Notes: generated from the letters alone by a model not told the origin. Counted from the stretch's first letter, positions 33,384 to 42,245 are shown. The stretch: 64,000 nt of DNA from an uncultured bacterium (GCA_949840775.1 CATKXO010000008.1:1-64000); one strand, 5' to 3'. Translations and numbers: made by a program.

Positions 33384-35165
33384 ATGAAAAAACTCACAGC
33401 AGTTCTGTGCGCCGCCTGTCTGATGGTTACAGCTATGACGGGCTGTGCCAAGAAGAACGACCCCGGCCAGAGCGGAAGCTCTGACACCATGATCGCCCTG
33501 ATTACCATGGACTCCATCGATCAGCACTGGATTGCCCTGAACGAGGGCGCCCAGAAGGCGGCCAAGGAGCTGGGTGTCAATGTCCAGTTCATGTCCCCCA
33601 ACACCAAGGACGACGCCCAGCAGATTGAGTGCGTCAACAACGCCGTCAGCGCGGGCGCCAAGGCCATCATCGTGGCCGCCAACGGCCCGGACGCCATTTC
33701 CTCCGCCCTGAAGGAGGCCAAGGACAAGGGCGTGAAGATCGTCTACGTGGACTCCCCCGCCAACGTGGACGCCGAGGCCACCTTCTCTACCGACAACAAG
33801 GCCGCCGGCAAGACCGCCGGTGAGGAGATGCTCAAGGCGCTGAACGCCAAGGGCGTCAAGAGCGGCAAGGTGGGCATCATCAACGTAAACGCCGCCACCG
33901 ACTCCTGTGTGGCCCGGGAAGAGGGCTTCCGCTCCGCCTTTGAGGGCAGCGGCTTCGAGCTGCTGGAGACCCAGTACGGCGAGGGCGACGCCGCCAAGTC
34001 CCAGTCCATCGCGGAGAACTACATCACCCAGGGCGTAGTGGGCATCTTCGGCTGCAACGAGGGCTCCACCACCGGCGCGGGCAACGCCATCAAGGCCACC
34101 GGCAAGGCCGACATCGTTGGCGTGGGCTTCGATAAATCCGACGCCATCCTGGGCCTGATTGACGACGGCTATCTGCTGGCCACCATGGCTCAGAACCCCG
34201 ATGTCATGGGCTACGAGGGCGTGAAGGCCGCGGTCAAGGCCATCAACGGCGAGAGCCTGGGCGGCGCGGTCACCGACACCGGCGTGTCCGTCCTCACCAA
34301 GGAGGGCGGCTCCGCCGCCCCCGCCGGCACCACCGCCAGCCAGGAGTGGAAAATCGCCCTGATTACCATGGACTCCATCGACCAGCACTGGGTCACCCTG
34401 AACGAGGGCGCCCAGGCCAAGGCCAAGGAGCTGGGGGTCACCGTCACCTTCATGTCTCCCAACACCAAGGACGACGCCCAGCAGATCGAGTGCGTCAACA
34501 ACGCGGTGGCCGGCGGCTACAACGCCATTATGGTGGCTGCCAACGGCCCGGACGCCATCTCCTCCGCCCTGAAAGAGGCCCAGTCCAAGGGCGTGAAGAT
34601 CGTCTATGTGGACTCCCCCGCCAACGTGGACGCCGAAGCCACCTTCTCCACCGACAACAAGGCCGCCGGCAAGACCGCTGGCGAGGAGATGCTCAAGGCG
34701 CTGGACGCCAAGGGCGTCAAGAGCGGCAAGGTGGGTATCATCAACGTGAACGCCGCCACCGACTCCTGCGTGGCCCGTGAGGAGGGCTTCCGCTCCGCCT
34801 TTGAGGGCTCTGGCTTCGAGCTGCTGGAGACCCAGTACGGCGAGGGTGACGCCGCCAAGTCCCAGTCCATTGCCGAGAACTACATCACCCAGGGCGTGGT
34901 AGGCATCTTCGGCTGCAACGAGGGTTCCACCACCGGCGCGGGCAACGCCATCAAGGCCACCGGCAAGGCCGATATCATCGGCGTGGGCTTCGACAAGTCC
35001 GATGCCATCCAGGGCCTGATTGGCGACGGCTATCTGCTGGCCACCATGGCCCAGAACCCCGATGTCATGGGCTCCAGCGGCGTAGAGGCCTGTGTCCAGG
35101 CGCTGGAGGGCGCCGCCCTGAACGGTGCGGTCACCGACACCGGCGTGTCTGTGCTCACCAAGTAA
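33384..35165 (+). CDS. sugar-binding lipoprotein with two tandem, nearly identical binding domains
   Basis: A 593-residue lipoprotein. The signal ends in the lipobox MTGC (Cys near 20). Two complete type 1 periplasmic-binding domains follow (about 35-322 and 322-593), each starting IALITMDSIDQHW and ending GAVTDTGVSVLTK, repeating every 287 residues, with only scattered differences. A short EGGSAAPAGTTASQEW linker joins them. Normal RbsB proteins have one domain. Two linked sites may raise capture efficiency or let one protein serve both permease halves. Third gene of the importer operon. Confidence 0.93.
   Translation: MKKLTAVLCAACLMVTAMTGCAKKNDPGQSGSSDTMIALITMDSIDQHWIALNEGAQKAAKELGVNVQFMSPNTKDDAQQIECVNNAVSAGAKAIIVAANGPDAISSALKEAKDKGVKIVYVDSPANVDAEATFSTDNKAAGKTAGEEMLKALNAKGVKSGKVGIINVNAATDSCVAREEGFRSAFEGSGFELLETQYGEGDAAKSQSIAENYITQGVVGIFGCNEGSTTGAGNAIKATGKADIVGVGFDKSDAILGLIDDGYLLATMAQNPDVMGYEGVKAAVKAINGESLGGAVTDTGVSVLTKEGGSAAPAGTTASQEWKIALITMDSIDQHWVTLNEGAQAKAKELGVTVTFMSPNTKDDAQQIECVNNAVAGGYNAIMVAANGPDAISSALKEAQSKGVKIVYVDSPANVDAEATFSTDNKAAGKTAGEEMLKALDAKGVKSGKVGIINVNAATDSCVAREEGFRSAFEGSGFELLETQYGEGDAAKSQSIAENYITQGVVGIFGCNEGSTTGAGNAIKATGKADIIGVGFDKSDAIQGLIGDGYLLATMAQNPDVMGSSGVEACVQALEGAALNGAVTDTGVSVLTK
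33489..35162 (+). repeat. 861-bp in-frame tandem duplication within the binding-protein gene
   Basis: Position 33492 corresponds to 34353 and the register is kept to the end of the gene. Long stretches are identical at DNA level (for example around 33720-34130 against 34581-34990), which points to recent duplication or gene conversion. Confidence 0.9.
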
Positions 35166-35182
35166 TTTCATAGCAAAAAAAG

Positions 35183-35216
35183 CAACAGGAACGCCGGTTT
35201 TCCGGCGTTCCTGTTG
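35183..35216. terminator. hairpin after the binding-protein gene
   Basis: Perfect 15-base stem CAACAGGAACGCCGG / CCGGCGTTCCTGTTG with TTTT loop. The T run lies on the reverse-strand side, so on the forward strand it may attenuate or stabilise the mRNA end more than terminate it. Confidence 0.6.
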
Positions 35217-35242
35217 AAATTATCAAGACATCGTGATAAAGT
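35214..35242 (+). promoter_or_regulatory. possible promoter of the two-component operon
   Basis: TTGAAA, 17 bases, TAAAGT. The -35 box overlaps the foot of the preceding hairpin. Confidence 0.5.
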
Positions 35243-35318
35243 AGTGTAAGCCCATCAGCAAAATCCGGTCAGATACCCAGATAATTCCGAGGCAGTTCGG
35301 TTGGGAGTGAGACAGCTT

Positions 35319-36896
35319 ATGTGGAAGGTTATTATCGCGGATGATGAAAAGTTGATCTGCCGGCTGATCGAGACGCTGATCGACTGGGAAACGCTGGACA
35401 TGGAGATCGTGGGCAAGGCGGAGAACGGGCTGGAGGCCCTCCGGATGGTGGAGGAGCTCCATCCCCACCTGCTGATTACCGACATCCGTATGCCGGGCTG
35501 TGACGGCCTGGAGCTGATCCGTCAGGCCCGGGAGCTCAGCCCGGACATTGAGATTGTCATTATCAGCGGCTACGCACACTTTGAATATGCCAAAACCGCC
35601 ATCGCCTACGGCGTGGGCAGCTATATCCTAAAGCCCGTCAACCAGGCGGAGCTGAACAAGACTCTGCAAAAAATTGTGCTCCGGTTGGAGGAGCGGGGCA
35701 AACGGGAGCGGACGGAGGAAGACCGGGAGAGCGGCCAGTCCGCGCCCCAGCGGCGCAGGGAGGAGCTGCTCCGGGACCTGTTGGAAGGAAAAAGGGAGTT
35801 TACCGAGGAAGAGCTGGCCGAAAGTTATCAGTTTCACATCTGCGGATGTCAGCTCCAGACCTTTTTCCTCAAGCTGGACTTGGACGGGGAGGAGTTGAGC
35901 AATCCGGCCCGGACCATCATCCGTCAGAAGGCGGAGGAGATGTTCCAGGCCACTGTACTGCCTTCCTGTACCGAAGGCGCGCTGTTTCTCCGGAACTTCG
36001 CGGGCTACGGCCTGCTCAGCTACCCGCCCGGGGAGCAGGACCGGGTGCGCCACAGCCTGCGGGAGCTGCTCAAGCAGCTGGAGGCCAACAAAAGCCTGTT
36101 TGGAAAAGTGGAGTTCACCATCGGCCTGGGCCGGCCCATTCAAGAGGTCCGGGAGCTGGCCGGCTCCATGAATACCGCCCGGCTGGCGGCGGAGGAGCGG
36201 CTGATCGAGGGCCGGGGCCGGATGCTGGAGGATGTGCCGCCCGATTCCAGCCTGCCCAAGCAGGCAATCCTGAACCGCTACACCAAGCTGGTGGACCACG
36301 GGATCGACATCATCGACGGGGACACCCTGCGCCTGGCCCGGGAGAGCCTGCGGGCCGGGGTGCTGGCTGTGTCCAGAGTACGCGGGCGGGAGATTTTTGA
36401 GCTGGTGCTGGATGCGGGAAAAATTTTTTCTCTTCGGGCGGGCAGCAGCGATGAGGCAGCCCAGGCATTTCAGCAGCGCTGCGGCCAGTGCGGGCGGACA
36501 GAGCTGCTGTTCCGGGAGCTGGAACAGCTCCACACCCAAGTGCTCCGGGAGCTGAAGGAGCGGCAGGAGAACGAAACCACCCGCCCCATCCGCATGGCAA
36601 AGCAGTTTGTTCAGGAAAACTACGGGCGGAACATCACCTTGGAGGATGTGTGCGGGGCCGTCGGCTTCAGCTCCACCTACTTCAGCGCCCTGTTCAAAAA
36701 AGAGACCGGGGAGGGCTTTTCCAAGTACCTGACCCAGGTGCGGATCGACCGGGCCAAGGAGCTGCTGCGGGAGACCGGACTGTCCGTGGCGGAGGTGTGC
36801 GAGGCGGTGGGCTACAGCGACCGGAAGCACTTCACCCAGACCTTTCACAAGATGACCGGCGTAAATCCGGCGGAGTTCCGCCGGCTCTACGGCTGA
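35319..36896 (+). CDS. YesN-type response regulator with AraC DNA-binding domain
   Basis: A 525-residue regulator. The receiver (1-120) has D8/D9 and phosphoacceptor D55 (LLITDIRMPG) and ends KPVNQAEL. A long middle region (about 130-415) links to two AraC helix-turn-helix units (about 425-525; ITLEDVCGAVGFSSTYFSALFKK, SVAEVCEAVGYSDRKHFTQTF split). This class activates sugar transporter genes in Firmicutes. ATG 35319 follows GGGAGTG. Next gene: its kinase, 12 bases away. Confidence 0.93.
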   Translation: MWKVIIADDEKLICRLIETLIDWETLDMEIVGKAENGLEALRMVEELHPHLLITDIRMPGCDGLELIRQARELSPDIEIVIISGYAHFEYAKTAIAYGVGSYILKPVNQAELNKTLQKIVLRLEERGKRERTEEDRESGQSAPQRRREELLRDLLEGKREFTEEELAESYQFHICGCQLQTFFLKLDLDGEELSNPARTIIRQKAEEMFQATVLPSCTEGALFLRNFAGYGLLSYPPGEQDRVRHSLRELLKQLEANKSLFGKVEFTIGLGRPIQEVRELAGSMNTARLAAEERLIEGRGRMLEDVPPDSSLPKQAILNRYTKLVDHGIDIIDGDTLRLARESLRAGVLAVSRVRGREIFELVLDAGKIFSLRAGSSDEAAQAFQQRCGQCGRTELLFRELEQLHTQVLRELKERQENETTRPIRMAKQFVQENYGRNITLEDVCGAVGFSSTYFSALFKKETGEGFSKYLTQVRIDRAKELLRETGLSVAEVCEAVGYSDRKHFTQTFHKMTGVNPAEFRRLYG

Positions 36897-36908
36897 CAGG
36901 AGAGGGCA

Positions 36909-37967
36909 ATGAAAAACGACAGGTTGCGATATTTGTCCCACCGGCTCCTGGCCGCGGGCCTGACGGCCGTCCTGCTCCATCTCTGCCTGCTGCTCTTCCT
37001 CTGCGCGGCGGCGAAGGACCTGGGCGGGCGCTGGTGGGAGCTGGCCGCCATGGGGGCGGCGGGACTGCTCCTTTTGGTGTGTTGGACCACAGTGTGGATC
37101 ATCCGGCCGTTTCTCCGGCTGGAAAAGGAGACCCGGCTGTTTTTGGAGGGGCACGCTCCGAATGGCCTGCTGCGGGAGGAACATGTCTTCTTTACCCCCG
37201 CCGGCCGTCAGACCTGGGAGTGCCTGCAGGGGCTGCTGGACTCCTCAGAGCTGATGAAGATGAACAAGCGGCAGGCCCAGTACCTGGCCCTGCAAAACCA
37301 GATCAACCCCCATTTCCTCTACAACACCCTGGAGAGCATCCGAAGCGAGGCCCTGATTGCGGGACTGACCGGTCTGGCGGAGATGACGGAGGCCTTAGCC
37401 AGCTTCTTCCGCTATACCATCAGCAAAGTGGAGAATCTGGTGTCGGTGGAGGAGGAGCTGCAAAACTGCGAGACCTATTTCAAGATTCAACAGTACCGCT
37501 TTGCGGAGCGCCTCCAGCTCACCGTCGAATGTGACAGCGCAGAGCGGGAGGAAATTTACAACTGCCGCCTGCCCAAGCTGAGTATGCAGCCCATTTTGGA
37601 AAACAGCATCATCCATGGCACCGAGTGTAAAATCGGCACCGGGCACCTGAAAATCCATCTGGAGCGGACGGGCAAGCTGCTGCTCATCCGAATCTCCGAC
37701 GACGGGGTGGGGATGGATGAGCAGACCCTGGCCAGAATGAATGGACAGCTGCAAAAAAAAGTCCGGGCCGCCGCGTCTCAGGACGGCCAGACCCAGGGCG
37801 GCATTGCCCTGCGCAACGTGAACAACCGGATCCAGCTGCTGTTTGGAGAGGAATACGGCCTGCGGGTGTTTTCCATGCCCGGGGTGGGAACCGATGTGGA
37901 GATTCTGCTGCCGGCTATCACCAGCGACAGGGATGTCCCCAATAAGGAGGCGCTGCGCTCCCTGTAG
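36909..37967 (+). CDS. YesM/LytS-type histidine kinase lacking an extracellular sensor domain
   Basis: A 352-residue kinase. Two membrane helices (about 11-35 and 44-66) are separated by only about eight residues, where YesM kinases usually carry a 200-300 residue extracellular domain. A short linker leads to the His_kinase domain with H135 in NQINPHFLYNTLE and to an ATPase domain (about 240-340; SMQPILENSIIHG, DDGVGM, GIALRNVNNRI). Its signal must come through the membrane or a partner; the dead ABC protein encoded next is the best candidate (inference). Confidence 0.9.
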   Translation: MKNDRLRYLSHRLLAAGLTAVLLHLCLLLFLCAAAKDLGGRWWELAAMGAAGLLLLVCWTTVWIIRPFLRLEKETRLFLEGHAPNGLLREEHVFFTPAGRQTWECLQGLLDSSELMKMNKRQAQYLALQNQINPHFLYNTLESIRSEALIAGLTGLAEMTEALASFFRYTISKVENLVSVEEELQNCETYFKIQQYRFAERLQLTVECDSAEREEIYNCRLPKLSMQPILENSIIHGTECKIGTGHLKIHLERTGKLLLIRISDDGVGMDEQTLARMNGQLQKKVRAAASQDGQTQGGIALRNVNNRIQLLFGEEYGLRVFSMPGVGTDVEILLPAITSDRDVPNKEALRSL

Positions 37968-37975
37968 GAGGGTAT

Positions 37976-39505
37976 ATGCGAAACGAGATACTGCGAATGG
38001 ATCAGGTGACCTATGAGACCCAGGGCGTCACCCAGCTGGACAATTTCAGCCTGTCGGTGTGGGAGGGGGAAATTTTGGGGCTGGTCCCCGTGAACAACTG
38101 GGGGGTAGAGGCCCTGCTCTCTCTGCTGACCCAAAACCTTCCCCTGCGGTATGGATATGTTCATTACAACGAAAGGCTGGTAAATGACTGGCACAGCCAC
38201 CGCAGAGGGGGAAACCGGGTCAGCGTGATTCGGAATGAGAGCTGTCTGGCCAAGGACCTGACGGTGGCTGACAACATCTTTGTCCTGCGTCCGGGGTTCA
38301 AAAAATGGCACATCCGCCCCCGTATCCTCCGGGAGCAGCTGACCCCCTTTATCCAGGAGGTGGGTGTCCCCATCCGGGCGGACGCCTATATCGACAGCCT
38401 GACCACCTTTCAGCGGTTTGTGGTGGAGCTGCTAAAGGCGGTAGTGGCAGGCAGCCGGCTGATCGTGCTGGAAAACGCGGATGCCTTCATCAGTGAGAGC
38501 GAGCTGGCCAAGCTCCAGGAGATTTTACTGCACTACGCCGGTAAGGGCATCTCCTTTCTCTACCTCTCCGCCCATTTTGAGGAAACCCTGCGCTTCTGTC
38601 ACCGGACGGCCCTGATGTCCAATGGACGCATCTTAAAATGCTTTGACCTGAAAAGCGGCAGCGCGGATATCCTGTCCCTGCCCTGTGTGGGGGACTACGA
38701 CCGCTGGATCCGGGCCCATCTGGAGGAGCCGGTCCGGGAGCAGGCAGACAGGCCCATGCTGGAGCTGCGCGCCCTGTGCTGCGGGAACCTCCAGGATGTA
38801 GACCTGCGGGTAAATGCCGGGGAGTGTATCGTGGTGCAGGATACGGACGGCTGCGCTCTGAGCGACTTTCTCGCCGTTTTAGCGCGCGGGCAGCCGGAAA
38901 GCGGGCAGCTTTTGGTGGGGGGAAGGCCCCTGCGCTCCGGTCTGGACCGGAGCATTGCCATTGTCCAGGAGCGGCCTACAGAAACCATGCTGTTTTACAG
39001 CATGAGCTATATGGACAATCTGTGCTTCAATATGGATCACCGTTTCCCGAAAATCTGGCTGTCAAAGGGGATTCGCAGGAGCATCCGGGAGGAGTATGCC
39101 CCCCTTCTGGGGGCGGAAGTCTTTGACAGACGAATCAATGAACTGACCAACCGGCAGAAATATGATCTGGTGTATACCAGGCTGCTGCTTCAGCGGCCCA
39201 AGGTGGTGTTCTGCATCCATCCCTTCAAGAAGGCGGAGGTATCTATCCGAAGCCATCTGTGGGAGCTGATAGAGCGGCTTTTGGAGCGGGATATTGCGGT
39301 GGTAATCCTTGCGGTAAACCTGGCCGACTCGCTGGCCCTTGCGGACCGGCTGGTCCGCCTGCGGAAGGGGGCGGTCCACGAGGTCTACCGGCGTGAGGAC
39401 TTCACACGGCTGCCCGCCAATACTCCGTGGCTGTATCTCTACCGGGAAAAATATTCAAATATGGAAAGAAAGGTCGATATGTATGAAACGTTCCGAAATC
39501 AATAA
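37976..39505 (+). CDS. double ABC ATPase-like protein with both nucleotide sites lost (pseudo-ATPase)
   Basis: A 509-residue homologue of RbsA-type double ATPases. The first half has GLVPVNNWGVEALL (about 35-48) in place of GxNGAGKST, SLTTFQ in place of the signature, VLENAD in place of DEPT, but keeps the H-loop histidine (H200, YLSAHFEE). The second half has VVQDTDGCALSDFL (286-299) and FCIHPF (412-417) at the Walker sites. It cannot bind ATP normally. The reading frame is intact and has AGGAGG, and it lies eight bases after the kinase gene, so it is a working gene. A signalling or transporter-contact role is inferred. Confidence 0.85.
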   Translation: MRNEILRMDQVTYETQGVTQLDNFSLSVWEGEILGLVPVNNWGVEALLSLLTQNLPLRYGYVHYNERLVNDWHSHRRGGNRVSVIRNESCLAKDLTVADNIFVLRPGFKKWHIRPRILREQLTPFIQEVGVPIRADAYIDSLTTFQRFVVELLKAVVAGSRLIVLENADAFISESELAKLQEILLHYAGKGISFLYLSAHFEETLRFCHRTALMSNGRILKCFDLKSGSADILSLPCVGDYDRWIRAHLEEPVREQADRPMLELRALCCGNLQDVDLRVNAGECIVVQDTDGCALSDFLAVLARGQPESGQLLVGGRPLRSGLDRSIAIVQERPTETMLFYSMSYMDNLCFNMDHRFPKIWLSKGIRRSIREEYAPLLGAEVFDRRINELTNRQKYDLVYTRLLLQRPKVVFCIHPFKKAEVSIRSHLWELIERLLERDIAVVILAVNLADSLALADRLVRLRKGAVHEVYRREDFTRLPANTPWLYLYREKYSNMERKVDMYETFRNQ

Positions 39506-40169
39506 GGCGCTCAAGGAGCTGGAGGCCATGTGTGTCCAATACCGCTTTGCCCTGCCGCCCTTCTGCCATTTCACTCCGGAGCAGTGGAAGGAACTGGGAC
39601 ACGAGTACGACGAGGTCCGGGACTGTATGCTGGGCTGGGACATCACCGACTACGGCAAGGGGGACTTTGACCGCTTCGGCTTTTCCCTGATCACCATCCG
39701 CAACGGCAACCGGGCCATGGCGGACAAGTACCCCAAGGTGTACGCCGAGAAGCTGCTCTATCTGAAGGAGGGCCAGTATGCCCCCAACCACTTCCACTGG
39801 TATAAGACCGAGGACATTATCAACCGGGGCGGCGGGAACGTGCTCATCCGGGTGTACAACTCCCTGCCCGACGAGGAGATTGACTACAGCTCCGACGTGA
39901 CCGTCCATACCGATGGGCGCACCTACACCGTCCCCGCAGGAACCCAGGTGCGGCTCACGCCCGGGGAGAGCATCCACATCCAGCAGAGGCTGTACCACGA
40001 CTTCTCCGTGGAGGAGGGGTCCGGCCCTGTCCTGCTGGGCGAGGTGAGCCAGTGCAACGACGACAACACGGATAACCGCTTCAACCCGCCTGTGGGCCGC
40101 TTCCCCGCCATTGAGGAGGACGAGCCCCCCTATCGTTTACTGTGCAACGAGTACCCGCCGGCCCAATGA
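39483..40169 (+). CDS. D-lyxose isomerase (D-lyxose ketol-isomerase family)
   Basis: A 228-residue cupin enzyme converting D-lyxose and D-xylulose (and D-mannose and fructose) in known members. The metal-site motif PNHFHWYKTEDIINRGGGN is present, with H103, H105 and E110, and a later histidine in QQRLYHDFS. The start codon lies 23 bases inside the preceding pseudo-ATPase gene, with AAAGG as ribosome site, so the two are coupled. It gives the best hint at the sugar imported by this cluster: a lyxose- or mannose-like aldose. Confidence 0.88.
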   Translation: MKRSEINKALKELEAMCVQYRFALPPFCHFTPEQWKELGHEYDEVRDCMLGWDITDYGKGDFDRFGFSLITIRNGNRAMADKYPKVYAEKLLYLKEGQYAPNHFHWYKTEDIINRGGGNVLIRVYNSLPDEEIDYSSDVTVHTDGRTYTVPAGTQVRLTPGESIHIQQRLYHDFSVEEGSGPVLLGEVSQCNDDNTDNRFNPPVGRFPAIEEDEPPYRLLCNEYPPAQ

Positions 40170-40228
40170 TTGCCCGCAATACTGCGACCGCACCCGAAGC
40201 AAAGACTGCAAAGCTGGGGGGGGGGAAT

Positions 40229-41467
40229 TTACGCCTGCTCCAGCTGCTGAAATACCTTTTTGGACCTCAATGCCACCAGGCCAGACAGAACCGCCGCCCC
40301 CAGCAGGACGGTCCAGGGGGGCAGGGCGTCGAAGAGGAGGCCGTACCCCAGCTGTCCCAGGGGTGAGGCGCAGTTGGCCACCGCCTGGATGCAGGCGATC
40401 ACCTTGCCCAGTAGCTGGCCGGGCACCTGGGCCTGGACCAGGGTGAGGAGGACCACGGTGAACAGCATGGCGGCGGCCATGGCCAGCATGGACATGACTG
40501 TTATCAGCCAGTAGCTGGCAAGGACGGGCATACCGGGCAGGACAGACAGCCCCATCGCCCCCGCCGCCCCGGCGCAGAAGAGCAGACAGACGGAGCTGTG
40601 CCGGGGTTTCAGCCGTGTGCCCAGGAGGCCCGCAAGAAGGCCGCCCAAAAGGCCGCCCAGACTCATGACTGCCTGGGTCAGGCCCAGGGCAGCGTCGCTC
40701 CTATGCAGCACCTGGGCCACAATGGCGGGGATGCCCACAATCATCACCGCCGACAAAATCAGGTTGAAGGCGGACAGCACCAGCGTCACCGATAAAAACA
40801 CGGGCCGCTCCCGGGAGATGTACCGCCAGCTCTCCCCCAGGTCCTTCCCCACGGTGGCCAGCACCCCGGCGTCACGGGGCCGCCTCTCGTGGGGGATGCG
40901 GATGAAAATTTCCATGACAGCCGAGCAGAAGAAGCACACCCCGCCGATGGTCAGGATGGGCCCCAGTCCCCACAGGCCGAAGATGACGCCCCCCAGAGCG
41001 GGCCCCAGGAGGTTGGCCAGGGTGGAGATCATGTTGATGACCGCGTTGCCCTGGGTGAGCCTGTCGGGGGCCAGGAGCAGGGGCAGGCTGGCCTGGACCG
41101 CCGGCTGGTAGGCCCCGGCGATGGCGTAGAGGAGCATCAGCGTGACGATGACCAGGGGGACCAGAGGGGCCCTGCCCCACAGCAGGACGTAGCACGCCGT
41201 CAGCCCTGCGGTGAGGAAGTCCAGCCCCGCCATGATGCGGCCCTTGTGGACCCGGTCCGCCGCCGTCCCGCCGATGGGGCCCATCAGGATCATGGGCAGG
41301 AAGGAGCAGGCGTTCACCGCCCCAAACAGGGCGATAGAGCCCGTCTCCCGCAGCAGGTACAGGGGCAGGGCGAAGTGGAGGATGGCGTTGCCGAACAGAG
41401 AGATGATCTGCCCGATGAGCACCAGGGTGAAATCCCGGGTGAACAGGGCGCTTTTTTGTGTTTCCAT
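40229..41467 (-). CDS. MFS efflux transporter
   Basis: A 412-residue major facilitator with about 12 membrane segments (GQIISLFGNAILHFALPLYLL, GPIGGTAADRVHKGRIM with the loop 2-3 motif, GLTQAVMSLGGLLGGLLAGL). Members of this group export drugs, including macrolides. AAGGAG precedes ATG 41467. A TetR-type operator lies in its promoter region, and the TetR gene is upstream in the same direction. Confidence 0.87.
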   Translation of the reverse strand: METQKSALFTRDFTLVLIGQIISLFGNAILHFALPLYLLRETGSIALFGAVNACSFLPMILMGPIGGTAADRVHKGRIMAGLDFLTAGLTACYVLLWGRAPLVPLVIVTLMLLYAIAGAYQPAVQASLPLLLAPDRLTQGNAVINMISTLANLLGPALGGVIFGLWGLGPILTIGGVCFFCSAVMEIFIRIPHERRPRDAGVLATVGKDLGESWRYISRERPVFLSVTLVLSAFNLILSAVMIVGIPAIVAQVLHRSDAALGLTQAVMSLGGLLGGLLAGLLGTRLKPRHSSVCLLFCAGAAGAMGLSVLPGMPVLASYWLITVMSMLAMAAAMLFTVVLLTLVQAQVPGQLLGKVIACIQAVANCASPLGQLGYGLLFDALPPWTVLLGAAVLSGLVALRSKKVFQQLEQA

Positions 41468-41487
41468 AAGGTACTCCTTCCTTATTA

Positions 41488-41504
41488 AAACCGACCGTCG
41501 GTTT
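41488..41504. promoter_or_regulatory. TetR-type operator before the MFS gene
   Basis: AAACCGACCGTCGGTTT, a 17-base palindrome. It shares the core GACCG-N-CGGT with the site before the TetR gene (42246-42266). Confidence 0.75.
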
Positions 41505-41518
41505 GTATATAGGGTTAA

Positions 41519-41589
41519 TGTAGGGGCGGGTATTACCCGCCCGCTCTGACGAAATACGCTCATTCGGGCGGATGATATCCGCCCCTACA
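41519..41589. repeat. REP-like two-armed palindromic element D
   Basis: TGTAGGGGCGGGTATTACCC.. and ..GGATGATATCCGCCCCTACA, in the gap between tetR stop and MFS promoter. Confidence 0.85.
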
Positions 41590-41591
41590 GG

Positions 41592-42227
41592 TCATGTCCT
41601 GCAAAGGGCCACTATAGCGTCGATGATATCCTCGTCCAGCAGCTCAAAGCCGTACTGCCGGGTGAACTGGTTATAGAAATCGCACCGGGCCCGGACCTGC
41701 TCAGGGGTGCTGGGGCGGAGGACGGGGTGGAGCCACAGGTCGGACAGGAGCAGAAGCACCTCGGCCAGCTGCTCCGGGTAGTCGGCGTGAATGGAGCCGT
41801 CGGCGATGCCCTCCCGCAGGATGGGCAGGGCGTAGTGGGGGGCGGCCTCCTCCAAAATGCTCTGCATCTGAAGGGCCATGAACCTGGGGTTCTCGATGAG
41901 GAAGGGCAGCATGTGAACGATGCCGCCCTGGAAGGACAGGAGCACAGCGGAGCGGCACATCTCCCGCAGCTTCTCTGCCCCGGTGAGGCCCTTCCTGTCC
42001 CGGATTTCCGCCAGGATGGCGGTGTTGTGCTCCCCCATCCGGTCCGCCACGGCGATGAGAATAGCCTCCTTGGAGGCGAAGTGGTGGTAGATGGCCCCCT
42101 TGGACAGATGGGTGGCGTCGATGATGTCCTGGAGGGTAGTTTTGTCGTAGCCCTTTTGGAGAAAGAGCTTGGCCGCGGTGTCTAGAATGAGCTGTACGGT
42201 CTGTTCGGGGTGCTTGTTCCGGGCCAT
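41592..42227 (-). CDS. TetR-family repressor
   Basis: A 211-residue repressor with the N-terminal helix-turn-helix (ILDTAAKLFLQKGYDKTTLQ, IIDATHLSKGAIYHHFASKE) and a ligand-binding C-terminal domain. AAGGAGGG precedes ATG 42227. Operators of the same core sequence stand before its own gene and before the MFS transporter, so it should repress both until an effector binds. Confidence 0.92.
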   Translation of the reverse strand: MARNKHPEQTVQLILDTAAKLFLQKGYDKTTLQDIIDATHLSKGAIYHHFASKEAILIAVADRMGEHNTAILAEIRDRKGLTGAEKLREMCRSAVLLSFQGGIVHMLPFLIENPRFMALQMQSILEEAAPHYALPILREGIADGSIHADYPEQLAEVLLLLSDLWLHPVLRPSTPEQVRARCDFYNQFTRQYGFELLDEDIIDAIVALCRT

Positions 42228-42245
42228 GGGGGACCCTCCTTCCAG

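Noticed and set aside
33354-35171. 605-codon open frame on the reverse strand opposite the binding protein
   Set aside because: Shadow of the tandem-duplicated gene; Gly/Ala/His-rich product that mirrors the duplication.
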